This document shows, piece by piece, positions 10,396 through 24,326 of a stretch of DNA of 64,000 nucleotides; position 1 is the first letter of the stretch; the number at the start of each line of letters is the position of its first letter. Made by a program: the position numbers and the translations under genes. This DNA is from Argentina anserina (lineage: Eukaryota > Streptophyta > Magnoliopsida > Rosales > Rosaceae). The stretch covers positions 30,512,501 to 30,576,500 of the forward strand of contig NC_065874.1 in NCBI RefSeq assembly GCF_933775445.1, read 5' to 3'. The notes below the pieces were generated by a model. The model was not told the DNA's origin, did no database searches, and worked only from the letters and a program-made list of their open reading frames with translations.

Positions 10396-13324
10396 TGTAA
10401 CGACCCCAAAATTTCGAGCTTAAAAACTCAAAATTCTAAAGTCGTTAAACACCAAATAATCTCAAATAAATCGAAATCATTAAAGCGTAACAGCGGATCA
10501 CATCTGAGTTTAAAATATAACTCAGTCAAGCCGATTATTACAAACCCAAATGATAGTTCAACATATAACAAATGGAATTGTATAATCCTCACAACAACCT
10601 CACAAATAAAATCACACCAAATCACACACACAATCCACGCTGGAACCTCACCACGACTGGATGCGATCGACTTCGAGTCTTCGGAGTCGTCACTCAATCA
10701 CCACTACTCAGCACCTGCGGAAGTATCCCCTACACCATTGGAATTGGTGCACCGGGATTGCAACACAAACCCGGTAAGCTTTGCAGCTCGTATGAGTAAA
10801 ATATTAAAATAACTCTCGTCTCGTAAAAGACACAACTCCACATCAACACAGTATAATGAAAATCATGAGAAAACGAGCAACCCATCTGGTTACTCTAATA
10901 CTTTCACAAAATGGTAACTAATGAGCGCTGGTACACATCCGTTACCCCTCACTTAGTATACCGCTGATGTTGGGTAACCACCCGCCACCCAACATCCAAA
11001 ACAAGCTGAGTACCCATGAGCAGATAACCACCCGTTACCTCCATGCAGTACTATGGCAGACAGACTAGAGCTCTAACTGTATCGTAACTTTCGCCCGGCC
11101 AAAGGCTAGGTTCCGACTTGCCTCACATGTACAATAATCTCACATCATATTGTACCACACATCACGTCCGAAGACAATTCACAATATTTCACATTTTCCG
11201 TGATAAAATCACATGTACAATAATCTCACATCATATTGTACCACACATCACGTCCGAAGACAAATCACAATATTTCACATTTTCCGTGATAAAATCATGT
11301 ACAATAATCACTCATCATATTGTACGTTTTAAAACTTTCACAATATATCCATAATAAAAATCATAACAGTATATTATATAGCAAACTATATATATTCGTA
11401 TTTATTTACCATTTATACAACATATACATAGTCCACTATATCCTATACATGTCATATTTCATAAACACCTGAAAAATTACGTACGATAATCTCACATCAT
11501 ATCGTACCATTGAAATCACATACACATGCACAATTTTTCTGTCACCGAAATGACTATTTTCAATGAATTAATAACAGTATGTAATTTAATGAACTATATA
11601 TATATGTACTTATTACCATTATACTGTATATATGTAGTCCACTAAATTATATACATGTTGTAATTCATTTAATAAACACACTTGCAAAAATGTTGAATCA
11701 CCGCGAGGGTAGATTCGTAATTCAGTGAGATTTTACTCACCTTATTGACTTGAGCGTGAATCCCACAATTTCCGAAGATAATTTCCTTCCCTCGCTTATA
11801 GATCACCTTGAAAAGATAAGAAAGGAATTTAGGATCGTTTCGTTAAACCTTTAAATGCCAAAACAGTAATAAACGGTTACTGTTCAGCAATCTTGGTTTA
11901 TACGAAGTTACTGTTCACTATTCACTATTCACGGTTACTGTACAATACTCAATTAATACGTATTTCTGTACGTATAAGTACTATATACGTATTTCTGTAC
12001 GTATAAGTACTATATACGTATTTCTGTACGTATAAGTACTATATACGTATTTCTGTTTAAAGGTAAATACAATCTCAGTAAATAAAATTTACTAATTACC
12101 TTTTACAAATTACTTTTTACATTTACTGAAAGTAATTTATATTTACATTTACCGAAGGTAAAATTTAATTACATTTACCGTAGTAAATAAAAATTACATT
12201 TACATTTACCGTACACAGTAAATTACCAAAATACCCTTCTGTCAATCTGTTCCCACCGCCGCACGTGGCGGCGCGTGTGGCACACGCGCCACCTCCGGCC
12301 GGCCGCGCGTGGGGCCCACGCGCCGACGCCAACCAAGGCGCGTGTGACGCCACCGCCGTGCCTAAACTCTCCCCCTCCTCCCCCTCTTCCTTCCTACGAC
12401 CTCCGACTACCCCTAGGCTACCCCTAGCCTCCTCACGCGCCGCCTCTAGGCGGCGGTATCTCTCACCCTCCTTCACTGCCGATTTCAATCCCAATCTCTC
12501 CAAATCGAATCCCTAATCTCCCAATCTCTGTCAAATCAACAGGCAAGCACACGCACAATCATCAAAATCATCTATCCTTACCTTGAACCTTGAATCGACT
12601 TGAGGTGCCGGTGGAAGTGGTCGAGCAGCAATGGATACGGCGACTCGAGGCTCGATCCTTCGGCGCGGGGGTTCCGGGGTGAGGAAGGGGTGGTGGCGAG
12701 CTTGCCCAAGCTCGTCGACGACGAGGAAGCACGGTGTTGAGGCCCCCCCCCCCCCGAGCTTCGAGCTTCTGCGTGGGATCGGGGAAAAGGTGAGGAAGAA
12801 TAGAGAGTCGTGAGGGAGAGGGAGATCGAAGATGGAAGGTGGTGATGGGAGATGGCGGGGTCGAGAGGGAGAGGAGGTCGGGGAAGAGAGAACCAAGGGA
12901 GAGAGAGAGAAACCCGAGAGAGTGAGAGAGATGAGAGAGCGGCGGGTTGAGGGTGAAAGGGTTTCCAATTATGGAAACCCTAGTTGCAACCATTTACTTA
13001 TATACCCCCTCCCAAAAATCGGAAACCAACTTCCGTCGTTAATAATCTTTACGTACGACGTCCGATTCGAACGCGTCACATACTCACGAACTCGTATCGA
13101 CGAGCTCTACAACTTTCGTGAAGGAAGTTTTCGCAACCGAGCGATGGAAATAAAAGTCAATAAAAACGTTCGGAAACGTAACGTTTCCTTAATAAACGTT
13201 CTCGGAACGTCTCCGTTTCCGTCTCGTAACTTTTGAAATCATTCATGTTCATTTAAACTGAAATTCACGTCTTATAGAACTCGAATTAATTCAAATAATG
13301 TATTTGAAATCTAGGGTTATTACA
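10396..13324 (-). repeat. 5' LTR of the gypsy element
   Basis: This 2929-bp partner of the LTR at 3707-6643 is shorter only by the poly-C tract (13 C at 12743-12755). The same 29-bp minisatellite (11957-12055) and 86-bp duplication are present at a constant offset of 6689. A minus-strand TATA-like box lies at 12996-13004. The plus-strand right end (TTATTACA) is followed by ATAA and then the Cassandra LTR. Confidence 0.92.
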
Positions 13325-13328
13325 ATAA

Positions 13329-13589
13329 TGTCACAACCCAGACCGCTCCGCCGTAACACGATATTGTCCGCTTTGGGCATAGCCCTCACGGTTTTGTTTT
13401 TGGGAGCTCAGAAGCACCTTCCCAGCGGGTCACCCATCCTAGGATTGACCTGGGCCAAGCATGCTTAACTTCGGAGTTCTCCTCTCCTCCGAAGCCGTTG
13501 AGCCCCCAAAAGGCCTCGCGTTAGATAGAGGTGGGCATGTACATATAAGCGCATCACCCCCTCTCCGTTGGCCGATGTGGGATATTACA
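13329..13589 (-). mobile_element. Cassandra LTR (TRIM retrotransposon with 5S rRNA-like core)
   Basis: A 261-bp unit runs from TGTCACAACCC to GATATTACA on the plus strand. Its minus strand carries a 5S rRNA-like block (13418-13479): GAACTCCGAAGTTAAGC, then GGATGGGTGACC and CTGGGAAG. These are the A-box to C-box landmarks of plant 5S rRNA and define the Cassandra family of non-autonomous TRIM elements. No second Cassandra LTR or primer site is seen, so it is a solo or fused LTR. CTGTT follows directly at 13590-13594 and matches the five bases left of the gypsy element (3702-3706). Confidence 0.9.
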
Positions 13590-13625
13590 CTGTTAGACTC
13601 TAGTATTGAAATATCCGTCTGCATG
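13590..13625 (-). pseudogene. CNGC-like C-linker, 5' part, right of the insertion
   Basis: Minus-strand reading gives MQTDISILESN. When joined across the retroelement through the shared CTGTT it continues as RHKRKVKQ. The other copy in this locus reads WVSIVNAFNFGSHKRR at the equivalent place. The match supports a clean insertion with a 5-bp duplication. An in-frame stop lies a few codons upstream, consistent with either an intron edge or decay. Confidence 0.55.
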
Positions 13626-13749
13626 TACATCTATTACATAACGGGTACGAATTAAGTTGATGATAATCAATTATTTATTGTGCCAAATTAAGCTAATCTT
13701 GATTTAATCTTAAGCTATCAAACAATTGAAGACCTACATACAATCAGAA

Positions 13750-15579
<1,830 letters not shown>

Positions 15580-18072
15580 TGTAATATCCCGAAAATTTTA
15601 TAATTATTTTCTAATTATTATTCGGAGATATTTAAATTGGTGGCGATCCGATTATATGGTATGCGGGAGAAAACGAATGTGCTCGATCGATTTATACATA
15701 AAAACGTTACCGTGACGGGTCAAGATTTGACTTTTTATCTGTTAGGAATCTTAGAAAACTTTATTCATAGAAGTCGTAGAGTTCGTCAATACGAATTCAT
15801 GGACATATGGCATGCTTAAATCAAAGTTTGTATGAAGAAGTTACGAATCAAAATATATTTGGACATTTTTGGAATATAGTATAAATAGGGGAATTAAAGA
15901 GAAAATGGGGAAAAATCAGAAATTTGGATCGTACTGTTCAGGAATACTGTTCACCCCGAAAAAATCCAGAAATTCTCTCTCCGAGCGGCCGATTTTGGGC
16001 CGCCAGATCTCCGTCGTCCGGCCACCATAGAGCGGCGCACCGGTCACGTTTGAAAGGTTGTTGCGTCCCCTATCGATTGATGGCAGCACCACCCGCCATC
16101 TCGCCGCCGTTTGGGAGCGGTGAAGCCCATAAGTTCCCTTGAAAATGCATATTTCGCCGAACTTAACTCGTCGGATCTCCCTCCTCTGGCAACCAATCGG
16201 TGAGATTCTTATCCCATTTTAAAGGTCTCCTTCCATACTACAAACCCTCTAAAAGATTTAACCCAAATCGTTGTGTGCTAGGAGAATCGAAGAAAAGAAA
16301 TCCTAGGTTTTAAATTAGGGCTTTTCGGTTTTTATTAAATTGAAGTGTTTAGGTTCAGAATTAGACTTTATGGTGAACTAGAAAGTTGCTAAGAATGTCA
16401 TTTAGATTGTGGTGGTGAAATTTGGTGGTCATTGGTGGTGGTCGGGAAACAGTGGCGCCGCATGAACAACGTTCTTCATGAACAGTACCATAAACATTGT
16501 TCATAAAACAATAACTACGAACATTGTTCATGAACAGTACTTGTGAACAGTGTTTTATGAACAACATTTAGCTGAACTGTAATCGTCACCGGATATTTTA
16601 CGTATCGTTTTCTAAGGATTTTATCATGCTATTAGGTGACCAACGAAACGAGTGAGGGAATCGCTTTCGGTGTCGTGGAAGTTGCACGCGGGAAATAAAG
16701 TGAGTAAACCTCACAATGATCATCATGATCGAAGTAGTGTTATAATTATTGAATTTGGTTTGAGTTTTTACCATAATCGTTGCATCACTAGTTATAAAAA
16801 TTATTTTTACAAAAAAATATGTTTTGGTTTAAATTCGTGAACTTGATCATCTATGGTTCATAGGTAAGTGAAACGCTATTTTAATAAATGATTTTGAAAA
16901 AGTTTTAGTGATTATGGACTATGGTGAATGCGAGTAAATCTCACTATGACAAGTCTACCATTGGCGGTGACTCATAGTATGTTTTTTTTTTGTTAAAAGA
17001 TCGAACTAAGAAATGTATATGATATAGTGGGTTGTGTATGTGTATAAAATGGTAAATACGATACGTATATATATGGGTTGCTATATTATATACTGTCACA
17101 TTCTTATTTCCAAATGAATTATATTGTGGCAACTATATTTATTTTATTTGAGCAAGAGTCGCTTTGTTATAGTACAATAACATGGTGGATTGTTATTGTA
17201 CGTGGTTTTAACATTGAGTCTTGTTAACACATTTTTTGTCTTCGGACGTGTTTTTTCTGTCTCCGGACGTGTTTTTCTGTCTTCGGATGTGTTGGTAGTA
17301 ATCAGAACCGAGCTTTGGCCGGGTGTCGTTTACAATTCAGTTAGAACTCTAGTCTGTCTGTTGGTGTACTACATGAGGCGTAACAGATGGGTTGCCTGGG
17401 TCTCATGAGTACCCCTATTTTTTGTGTGACATTGGGTACATATGGGCTACCCAGTGTCTGTTGGTGTACTGCATGAGGGGTAACAGATGAGTACCTGAGT
17501 CTCATGAGTACCCATGTTTTACATGATTTTAGGTAACCATATGGGTTGCCCAGTGCCTGTCGGTGTATTACATAAGGGGTAAATAGGTTGCCTGAGTCTC
17601 ATGAGTATCCATGTTTTAAAATGATTTTGGGTAACAGATGGGTTGCCCAGTGTCACATGAGTACGTTTGTCTTTAAATGTTATTTGACATATTTCAGTTG
17701 TATGCGATGTATGTTTACTGTTGGTTTACTCATACGAGCTGAAAAGGTTACCGGCTTTGTGTTTACAATCCCGGTGCACCAATTCGATGGTGTAGGAGAT
17801 AGTTCTAATGGTGGGGATTAGCAGATTCGGAGGGTTTACTCTGAAGATTTCTTTCTTCTGTTTGTGGTGAGGATTAAGTGAATTTTACATTTCCATTGGT
17901 TATAATACTAAGGTATAAACTGGTTATGTATTATTCAAGTCGACTGAGTCATGTTGTGGACTCAGTTTCGATACACTGTTATGATAAGATGATTTTAATA
18001 TATTTAAGATTGTTTTAGAGTTTTCATGGCTTCGAATTCATTTTTTATCATTCGAATTTCGGGGCTGTGATA
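15580..18072 (+). mobile_element. solo LTR A, relative of the gypsy LTR
   Basis: It starts TGTAATATCCCG and ends near TCGGGGCTGTGATA; the expected terminal CA is now TA. Flanks AATGT and GATGT agree at four of five bases as a target duplication. Shared landmarks with the gypsy LTR and with solo LTR B are a TATA box (TATAAATA at 15880-15887, ~300 bp in), the paired GTGAGTAAA/TCTCAC blocks, the GTCTTCGGACGTG block, repeated ATGAG-GGTAACAG segments and TCCCGGTGCACC. No internal domain or second LTR is present, which is the usual product of LTR-LTR recombination. Confidence 0.8.
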
Positions 18073-18566
18073 GATGTGTTTGATATAACATTGGTCTAGC
18101 CACCAAAAGGGTGTATATCTCACTCCCCCTTGTTTTCCATAAACATTTTAAACTATTGTACTATGTATTTTCTAAGTTGACTAGAATCGCACATCTGGAA
18201 GATGAGACTAGACATTTTTGTATTCTCGTATATAAAGATCGCATATTGTATTTAATTCAATAGAAATTTCTCTAGAGCCATGTATGTTGAGCACGTTAAT
18301 TTGTAACACATTTTTTATTCACATTTTTTTTAATTAAACCGAAAATACATATATTTCTTGACTATTGTAGACATTACTTTTGTATAAGAGTCTAAATATT
18401 AAATAGTAAAAATCACTTAAATATGATAATTTAAGAGATCTCTCGATCTACAATACTGATATAACAACATACTAAACGAGATCATGTAAAAATGTAACAA
18501 AAAATGAGTCGAATAATGACTTGTGATCTTGATAGGAACGGCGTGCTATAGAAAGTGAAAACTTAC
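18073..18566. other. intronic-type spacer of the CNGC-like locus
   Basis: AT-rich DNA between solo LTR A and the S6-like exon. I see no coding or repeat signal. Confidence 0.5.
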
Positions 18567-18678
18567 CTGCAAGTTGCCGATAAGATATAAGAATAGTAGC
18601 AAGCCAAGTATAGATATTAGAGTTGCAAACAGGTTTTCCGATGTCTCCGTACTGGTCTCGAGGTTTGAACCAAGAGAA
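18567..18678 (-). pseudogene. CNGC-like S6-region exon
   Basis: A 112-bp exon with a good acceptor (TTTTGCAG) and donor (GCAG|GTAAGT). It encodes FSWFKPRDQYGDIGKPVCNS, then NIYTWLATILISYRQLA. This fits the segment after the pore in plant CNGCs (W near the pore, a TS-N-YTWE-like turn, then a hydrophobic helix), but the helix is short. Similarity is modest and is supported mainly by position between the pore exon and the C-linker. Confidence 0.5.
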
Positions 18679-19049
18679 CTGCAAAATGAGACGGAGACAT
18701 CATGTTATTCTTTAAACAAATTTGTCAAGTGAAATGAGATAATACAGGTTGATACATAAATGTTGTCTTACTTAAAATTGCAACGTGATGATCAAGAATA
18801 TTTTTAATAGCATTGGGGTACGATTCCCTAATAGCTAGATATATAGTTGAGAGTTCAGTGACTTCGATCCGACCACATGCATGCATTTTCACATATGACT
18901 GAAATGAGAGCAGCTAGCAAGAGCCTAAACGAACACACAGTTACACAGAATAAAAGACAGTAGAGAGAGAACTCTCATTCTCAGTCTCTTCTTCTACCAG
19001 TTGATACGCAAGGTTTTTTAAAAGATAATTGGGAAATTAAGACAATTCT

Positions 19050-19258
19050 AGATGAACCTTAGATTTCGCATTTGACATTTTCATGGGATAATTTGTCGTC
19101 GCCAGTATACCAGACTGAAGAGCACCAATATATATACCAAAATCAAAGAGCTTTGCATCAGGTGGATCAATAGGGCATAAATCATTTAGTGATGCCATAT
19201 TTCGCCAACAACTTGTAATTGTTTGCACAGCGAAAAAGTACCAGCACGCTCCAAGTAC
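19050..19258 (-). pseudogene. CNGC-like S5-pore exon
   Basis: After the acceptor CTCCAG the frame reads VLGACWYFFAVQTITSCWR, then FGIYIGALQSGILATTNYP. The GA-WY-F---T-CW-pattern is the end of S5 in plant CNGCs, and ALQSG--TTNYP leads into the pore helix. The exon end is uncertain (AAG|GTTCAT near 19050). Confidence 0.72.
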
Positions 19259-19384
19259 CTGGAGGAACAATACATACGTACATCAGTTTCTTTTGCTATT
19301 TATAAAATGTAGCTTCACTTAAAGCTCCGAGATAGAATGAACGTAGTTAAAATACAAAATGATAAATCGAATAAGGCTTACGTA

Positions 19385-19510
19385 CGTGACTGGCAAGGAT
19401 ATACATGAAGAAGTTGAGCACACCTTTAATTAACCCATGTTGAAATCTCCTATTCGGAAGACACTTTAGGTTCCTTACATGATATGTCGATTCGAAGAAC
19501 GCGTGGAACA
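19385..19510 (-). pseudogene. CNGC-like S4-S5 exon with a frame problem
   Basis: One frame reads QYVPRVLRI, a plant CNGC S4 motif. The end of the exon in another frame reads GVLNFFMYILASHV, the S5 motif (compare FNLFLYMLASHV in the family). The two cannot be joined in a single frame without an indel. Confidence 0.65.
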
Positions 19511-19624
19511 TATTGCACCAGAACAAAAATGTTCAGAAGCTTAACAGATGTCTCAGATCTCATTTTCGAAAAGAAAATGAGAATGGCTACCTGAAATATA
19601 CAATGTTCATACTATTAGCTAAAC

Positions 19625-20870
19625 CAAGGACTAAAATATCGACGAGAACGGAAATATCGAGGGTCCAAAAATTAGAAATATCGACAGAAATATCGGAGAA
19701 ATATCGATTTTAAAAAATAGTTGAGTAAATTGATAGAAATTTAAATAAAAACATGGAAATTTTGAATGAAATTTTGAGAGATGTTTATTTGATCAATTAT
19801 CTATTATATTTCATAAGAAATTGTTATATAACTATTAGTCTATAATGAGTTATAGTAATTTAAGATAAAACAATCGTCGAGAATTATTAAAAAAAAATTA
19901 ATGGCTGGGAACCCAAAGGGAGACTAGGTCATCACGCCTTATATACATATGATACAATAAATATGAAATTACATAAGTGATTTAGAACCACATAGATGAT
20001 TTATGAGGTACAAATTAGAACTTAATAATATTAATATACTTACCAACAAGGAAGAAAAGAGAATATCAACAAAGCTTCACTCACTAATATATTTGGAATT
20101 TGATGCTAATATATTTAGAATTTGAAATAGAATAGAGTTGAGTAGTGATGCAAGTGTGCAACCAAAGACTAACATCCTAATGTATTTATAGTATTATAAA
20201 GTTTTAATTTGAAAAGTAGTTAAAAATTGAATTGTAGGTAAATAATGTGATGAAGTTAGTTCGGATTGGACATATAACCAATTTTCTTTGTTTATCAAAT
20301 TTATTACACATACAATATATATTATAAAGTGTCAAAATATAACACAAATTGACTTAGTAGAGTTGGTTAAGTGATTCATTTTCTATTAAAGTTAACATGG
20401 TTCGATTCCCCTCAACAACAAGTTAGGTTTTATTTGAATTTTATTTGTAACATAGAATGAAATATATATTAAAAATAGTCATATAGAACAATAACTATGC
20501 TTGGTAGAGTTGGCTACACATCTTTACTTGCAAATGAATGACCACGGTTCGATTCCCCTCAAACTCAAATTGAGTTTTAATTTCTGGTGGCGACACGTGG
20601 CGGAATGAGTGATTATATCGCGGATATATCGATAATATCGCGATATATTGTGGACATTTCCAAAATATCGACCGAAATTACCATGGTATGTGAAGGACAC
20701 GTGGCGGAATGAGTGATTATATCGCGGATATATCCAAAATATCGATAATATCGTAGAAATTTCCAAAATATCGACCGAAATTACAATGGTATGTGAAAGA
20801 TATATCCTTACCCCGAAAAATCGAAATTATCGCCGAAATATCGACGATAATTTCGATTTTTTAGTCCTTG
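19625..20870. mobile_element. non-autonomous hAT element with ATATCG subterminal repeats
   Basis: The 8-bp target duplication AGCTAAAC (19617-19624 and 20871-20878) flanks terminal inverted repeats CAAGGACTAAAA. Many ATATCG/CGATAT motifs crowd both ends, as in hAT subterminal binding sites. The 1246-bp element has no transposase frame. Its interior carries two tRNA-like segments (about 20350-20412 and 20500-20562). It lies in an intron position of the CNGC-like locus. Confidence 0.9.
20350..20562 (+). repeat. two tRNA-like (A-box/B-box) segments inside the hAT element
   Basis: Each segment has an A-box-like start (TAGTAGAGTTGG or GGTAGAGTTGG) and, 45-60 bases on, GGTTCGATTCCCCTCAA, which contains a canonical B-box. 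The spacing is tRNA-like, but no cloverleaf is complete. They resemble tRNA-derived relics rather than tRNA genes. Confidence 0.55.
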
Positions 20871-20878
20871 AGCTAAAC

Positions 20879-21774
20879 CTAGCTAAACCCTATAATATGT
20901 ATATCTAGTTATTATTATAAAACGAGCGTTCAAAAGTTTCAACGGTTATAATCAAGGCATTCAAAAGTTTGATTTACTTTAATCGATTTGGAACATTCAA
21001 GTTTCATATAGTGTTAGATTTGTTAACTTAATCTTAGCCATTGAAGGCCATTAAAAAGTAAAAAATGGTGAATTCATAAGGGAGGAACAAAAAAAGTTTC
21101 CCTTAATGGGAAAGACACCTACACACGCACACGATTTTGTTACCCGTAGAAGGGGAAGAACTGCTAAAATACCAATCATGATGGACGACTTCTGATATAA
21201 GCATATAATGCGACGTTTATAATGTGTTTTCTTTCCCATTTAGTTTAGTTATTTTCTTAATAATATATATTTTAACTTAGTTTACTATTTTCAAGTTCAT
21301 TAGAGCAAAATAAGAGGAAAAAATGTTTAAAAATCCAAAAAGAGCAATAAAACCCGAAATCAGGATTCTGCCTCTGCAAAATAGTCAACTTCGACGGATC
21401 ATAACGAGTAAACTACATGGAGGAAAATTATGAGTAAGATATCGATGGAAAGCCATATGAGTCTAGTTTCCAGACCAGTTGGAATCGCAGAAATATCGTT
21501 TTTTCTTGAGGAAGTTATGCTCAATTTAGTGACCAGAGGTCAGACTGGCCGAGAAACCTGATATTGGACAAGTTAGTGTAACTTAGCCCCAATACACTTC
21601 TAAACAGACTTTGCACGACTAAAGAAGATCTCCTAGCCATAAAGGAAGCTGATGTGGGTGTGGAGTATGTTAGGAGAAACCAAAAGCAGATCCGGCCATC
21701 CAAAGTCATTTAATTTCAAGGATTGTGATCTAATCTCAAACTCTGATCTCTCTCTATACTTAGGGGGCTGAAAC
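20879..21774. other. gene-free spacer
   Basis: AT-rich intronic-type DNA. Part of 21360-21720 (TGGAAAGCC, CTAGTTTCCAG, GAAGTTATG-TCAAT) resembles dispersed LTR-element sequence. A similar phrase pair occurs at 62180-62450. No gene is seen. Confidence 0.4.
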
Positions 21775-24326
21775 TGTAATGACCCGATTTTTCGGAATCA
21801 ATTATTTGAATTCTTAGACTTTAATAAGTGTGTAAAGTTATTAAAACCGCATTTGTTTCGCTTCGTGACGTATTAAAAATCGAAAACGGAACCGTATTCG
21901 GAAAACTAACTTGGAAAAACATTACGTTTCCGCGACGCAAGAATCGACTTTTACTCCGTCGCTCGTTTCCGAAAACTTCATTCACGAAAGTTCTAAAGCT
22001 CGTCGATACAAATTCGTGGACACGTCACGTGTCCTAATCAGATGTCGTACGTGAAAGTTATTAACGACGAAAGTTAGTTTCCGATTTTAGAAGTGGGTAT
22101 AAAAAGAGAATTTTGAGAATTAGGGTTTCCATTTTCGGAAACCCCTTCTCTCTCACCGAAGCCTCCCTCTTTCTCTCTCTTCTCTCTCTCTCTCCCCGAT
22201 CTCTCTCTCCTTCTCTCTCTCTCTCTCCGCCGGCGATCTCCCTCTACCAGCCACCTTGCTCGACACTTCCGGTGTCATTGGGACCGCACGGCCACGACGA
22301 GTGGACCGGTGGTGACAGCGACACACCCTAGCCAGAGATTGAGCAGCGACGACGGAGCATAGCCTCGGTTCCGCCATTCTCGATGTCGTCGGCATCGCAC
22401 GAGCTCGTAGGCACGTTGGTGAGCTTCCTCCCTGACCCCTCGATGTGATTCCACCGGCGGTGAGGCTTGAATTGAGTTGCAACGCCTTCAACCTCTTCCC
22501 CTCGATCCGAGACTTCACGGAGGTGATTGCGGCGATTTCCGGCCAGTCCTGGACAAGGCGAAGGTATGGTTGCGATCCCCACATCTTTCTCTTGAAATTC
22601 CATGTTGAATGCGTGTTGTTTTGGTGGTTGTGATCAGAGTTGGAGGAGCGGTGTGTGTCGATGTCGGTGGCGGCGCGTGAGCGCATGTGGAGTAGTGTAT
22701 GGGCGCAGAAGGCCGTGGAGGGGAAGAGGAGAGAAAATGGATGGGTTTTGGGCGACGGTGACGAGCTACGCGTCGATTTTAGAAGTGGCGTGTGGGCCCC
22801 ACGCGTTGTCGCCAGAGGTGGCGCGTGGGGTTCGTGCGGTGGCGTGTGAATAGTAAATTTTGTAAAAAGTGATTTCTGTACGGTAAATATAAAAAAGTAA
22901 ATTTCGTACAATAAAGGTAACTGTAATTTACGTACATTAATTGTAAACGTAATTTCTAAAGGGTAAATCAGTGATTTGTATTTACTGACAGTATTTACTA
23001 TGCATAGTACATTGGTGTACATTAATACATAAACGGTATGTACATGAAAAGTAATACATAGACCATATGTATTTGAATAGTAATACGTGGATAGTAAATA
23101 CATGAACAATAATTTCGTAAAAACCATAAATTGCTGAACATTGAAACATTATTACTGTTTCAACATTTAAGGTTTTACGTAACGCTTTTAAATTCACTTG
23201 TTATCTATTCTTGGTGATCGACACAACAAGTAAATGATTTAATTTCGGAATTGTGGAAATTACGCCTAGGAATATAATGTGAGTAAAATCTCACAGTAAC
23301 GAATCTACCCTTGCGGAGATTCATAAACACTTAATTAAAAAGAATGAACTATGATATGTATATAATATAGTGGATTGTGTATGTGTATAATTGGTAAAAT
23401 AAGTACATATATATGGTTTGCTATATTATATATTGTCATAATTTCCGTTTGTGAATAAGTTCATTATAGCATGGATATTTATTTATTTGAGCATGTCATT
23501 TTGTTTGTACAATATCATGTGATGATTGTTTTGTACGTGGTTTTAACTGGAGTTATGTTAAAACGTTTTTGTTGTCTTCGGACGTGTTGGCATGTCGGAA
23601 CCTAGCCTTGGTTGGACAACAGTTATGATACAGTTAGAGCTCTAGTCTGACTGTCAGGGTACTAACATGAGGGGTAACAGAGGTGTACCAACGCTTATGA
23701 GTACCCATATTTTGGATGTTAGGTAGCAAGTGGTTGTCCAATATCGAGCGGCGAACTAACATGAGGGGTAACAAAGATGTACCAGCGCTCATGAGTACCC
23801 GTATTATAAATGTATTTGGATAAACAGAGGGGTTGCTCGATTTCTCATGAGCCCATATATTTTCAGATATTATTGGACAACCAGATAGGCCGCCCAATGA
23901 CTCATGAGTGCATTTATGATTATTGCTATATGTATTTTCTTATGTATTTATTGCGAGTTATATTGTCATTTTACTCATACGAGCTGCAAGGATTACCGAG
24001 TTTGTGTTTATAATCCCGGTGCACATATTCGATGGTGTAGGGGATAGTTCTGCAGGTGTGGATTAGCGGAATCAACGGACAACTCTGACGACTTTGAAGT
24101 TGTTTTATTTTATCTTGTGGTGAGGATTGAGAGGATTTGTACATTTCCATTTGATATAATGCTTGAATTATAAATTTGGTTTGTAATAATCAATTTAACT
24201 GAGTTGTACCATGAACTTAATAATGATCAACTGTGACATTAAAATGATTTCGATTTATTGAGATTGTTTTAGAGTTTTTCATGGCTTCGAATTCGAGTTT
24301 CATACTCGAAATTTCGGACAATGACA
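21775..24326 (+). mobile_element. solo LTR B, relative of the gypsy LTR
   Basis: A 2552-bp LTR from TGTAATGACCCG to CGGACAATGACA has a perfect 5-bp target duplication, GAAAC, at 21770-21774 and 24327-24331. TATAAAAA at 22098-22105 sits ~320 bp inside, matching solo LTR A and the gypsy LTRs. The CG-rich middle (22140-22850) contains long but low-complexity open frames that I do not take as genes. A (CT)-rich tract lies at 22150-22230. Confidence 0.92.

Larger units (their letters stand above)
3707..13324 (-). mobile_element. Ty3/gypsy Tekay-type LTR retrotransposon, internally deleted, very young
   Basis: Two direct repeats of about 2.93 kb flank a 3.75-kb interior. On the minus strand the order is 5' LTR (10396-13324), initiator-tRNA-Met primer site (10382-10393), degenerate leader/gag-like DNA, pol 3' half (8350-6683), polypurine tract (6660-6644) and 3' LTR (3707-6643). 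LTR ends are TGTAATAACCC and GGTCGTTACA in element orientation. I see only two substitutions (5867 vs 12556; 6630 vs 13311 region) and a poly-C length change (21 vs 13 C) between the LTRs, so insertion was recent. No RT or complete gag is present, so movement must have used proteins from another element. The element lies inside the CNGC-like C-linker. Confidence 0.93.

Noticed and set aside
13325..13329. ATAAT as the right-hand target duplication of the gypsy element
   Set aside because: The left flank is CTGTT; a perfect match occurs only beyond the Cassandra LTR at 13590-13594, where the host reading frame also resumes.
13418..13479. A 5S rRNA gene
   Set aside because: Only an internal block matches and it is embedded in a Cassandra LTR, which is known to carry such a block.
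20350..20562. Functional tRNA genes
   Set aside because: The A- and B-boxes are present but no complete cloverleaf with a paired acceptor stem can be drawn.
22153..23127. 324-codon minus-strand open frame in solo LTR B
   Set aside because: It runs antisense through (CT)-rich and CG-rich LTR sequence; the composition explains it and no domain is seen.
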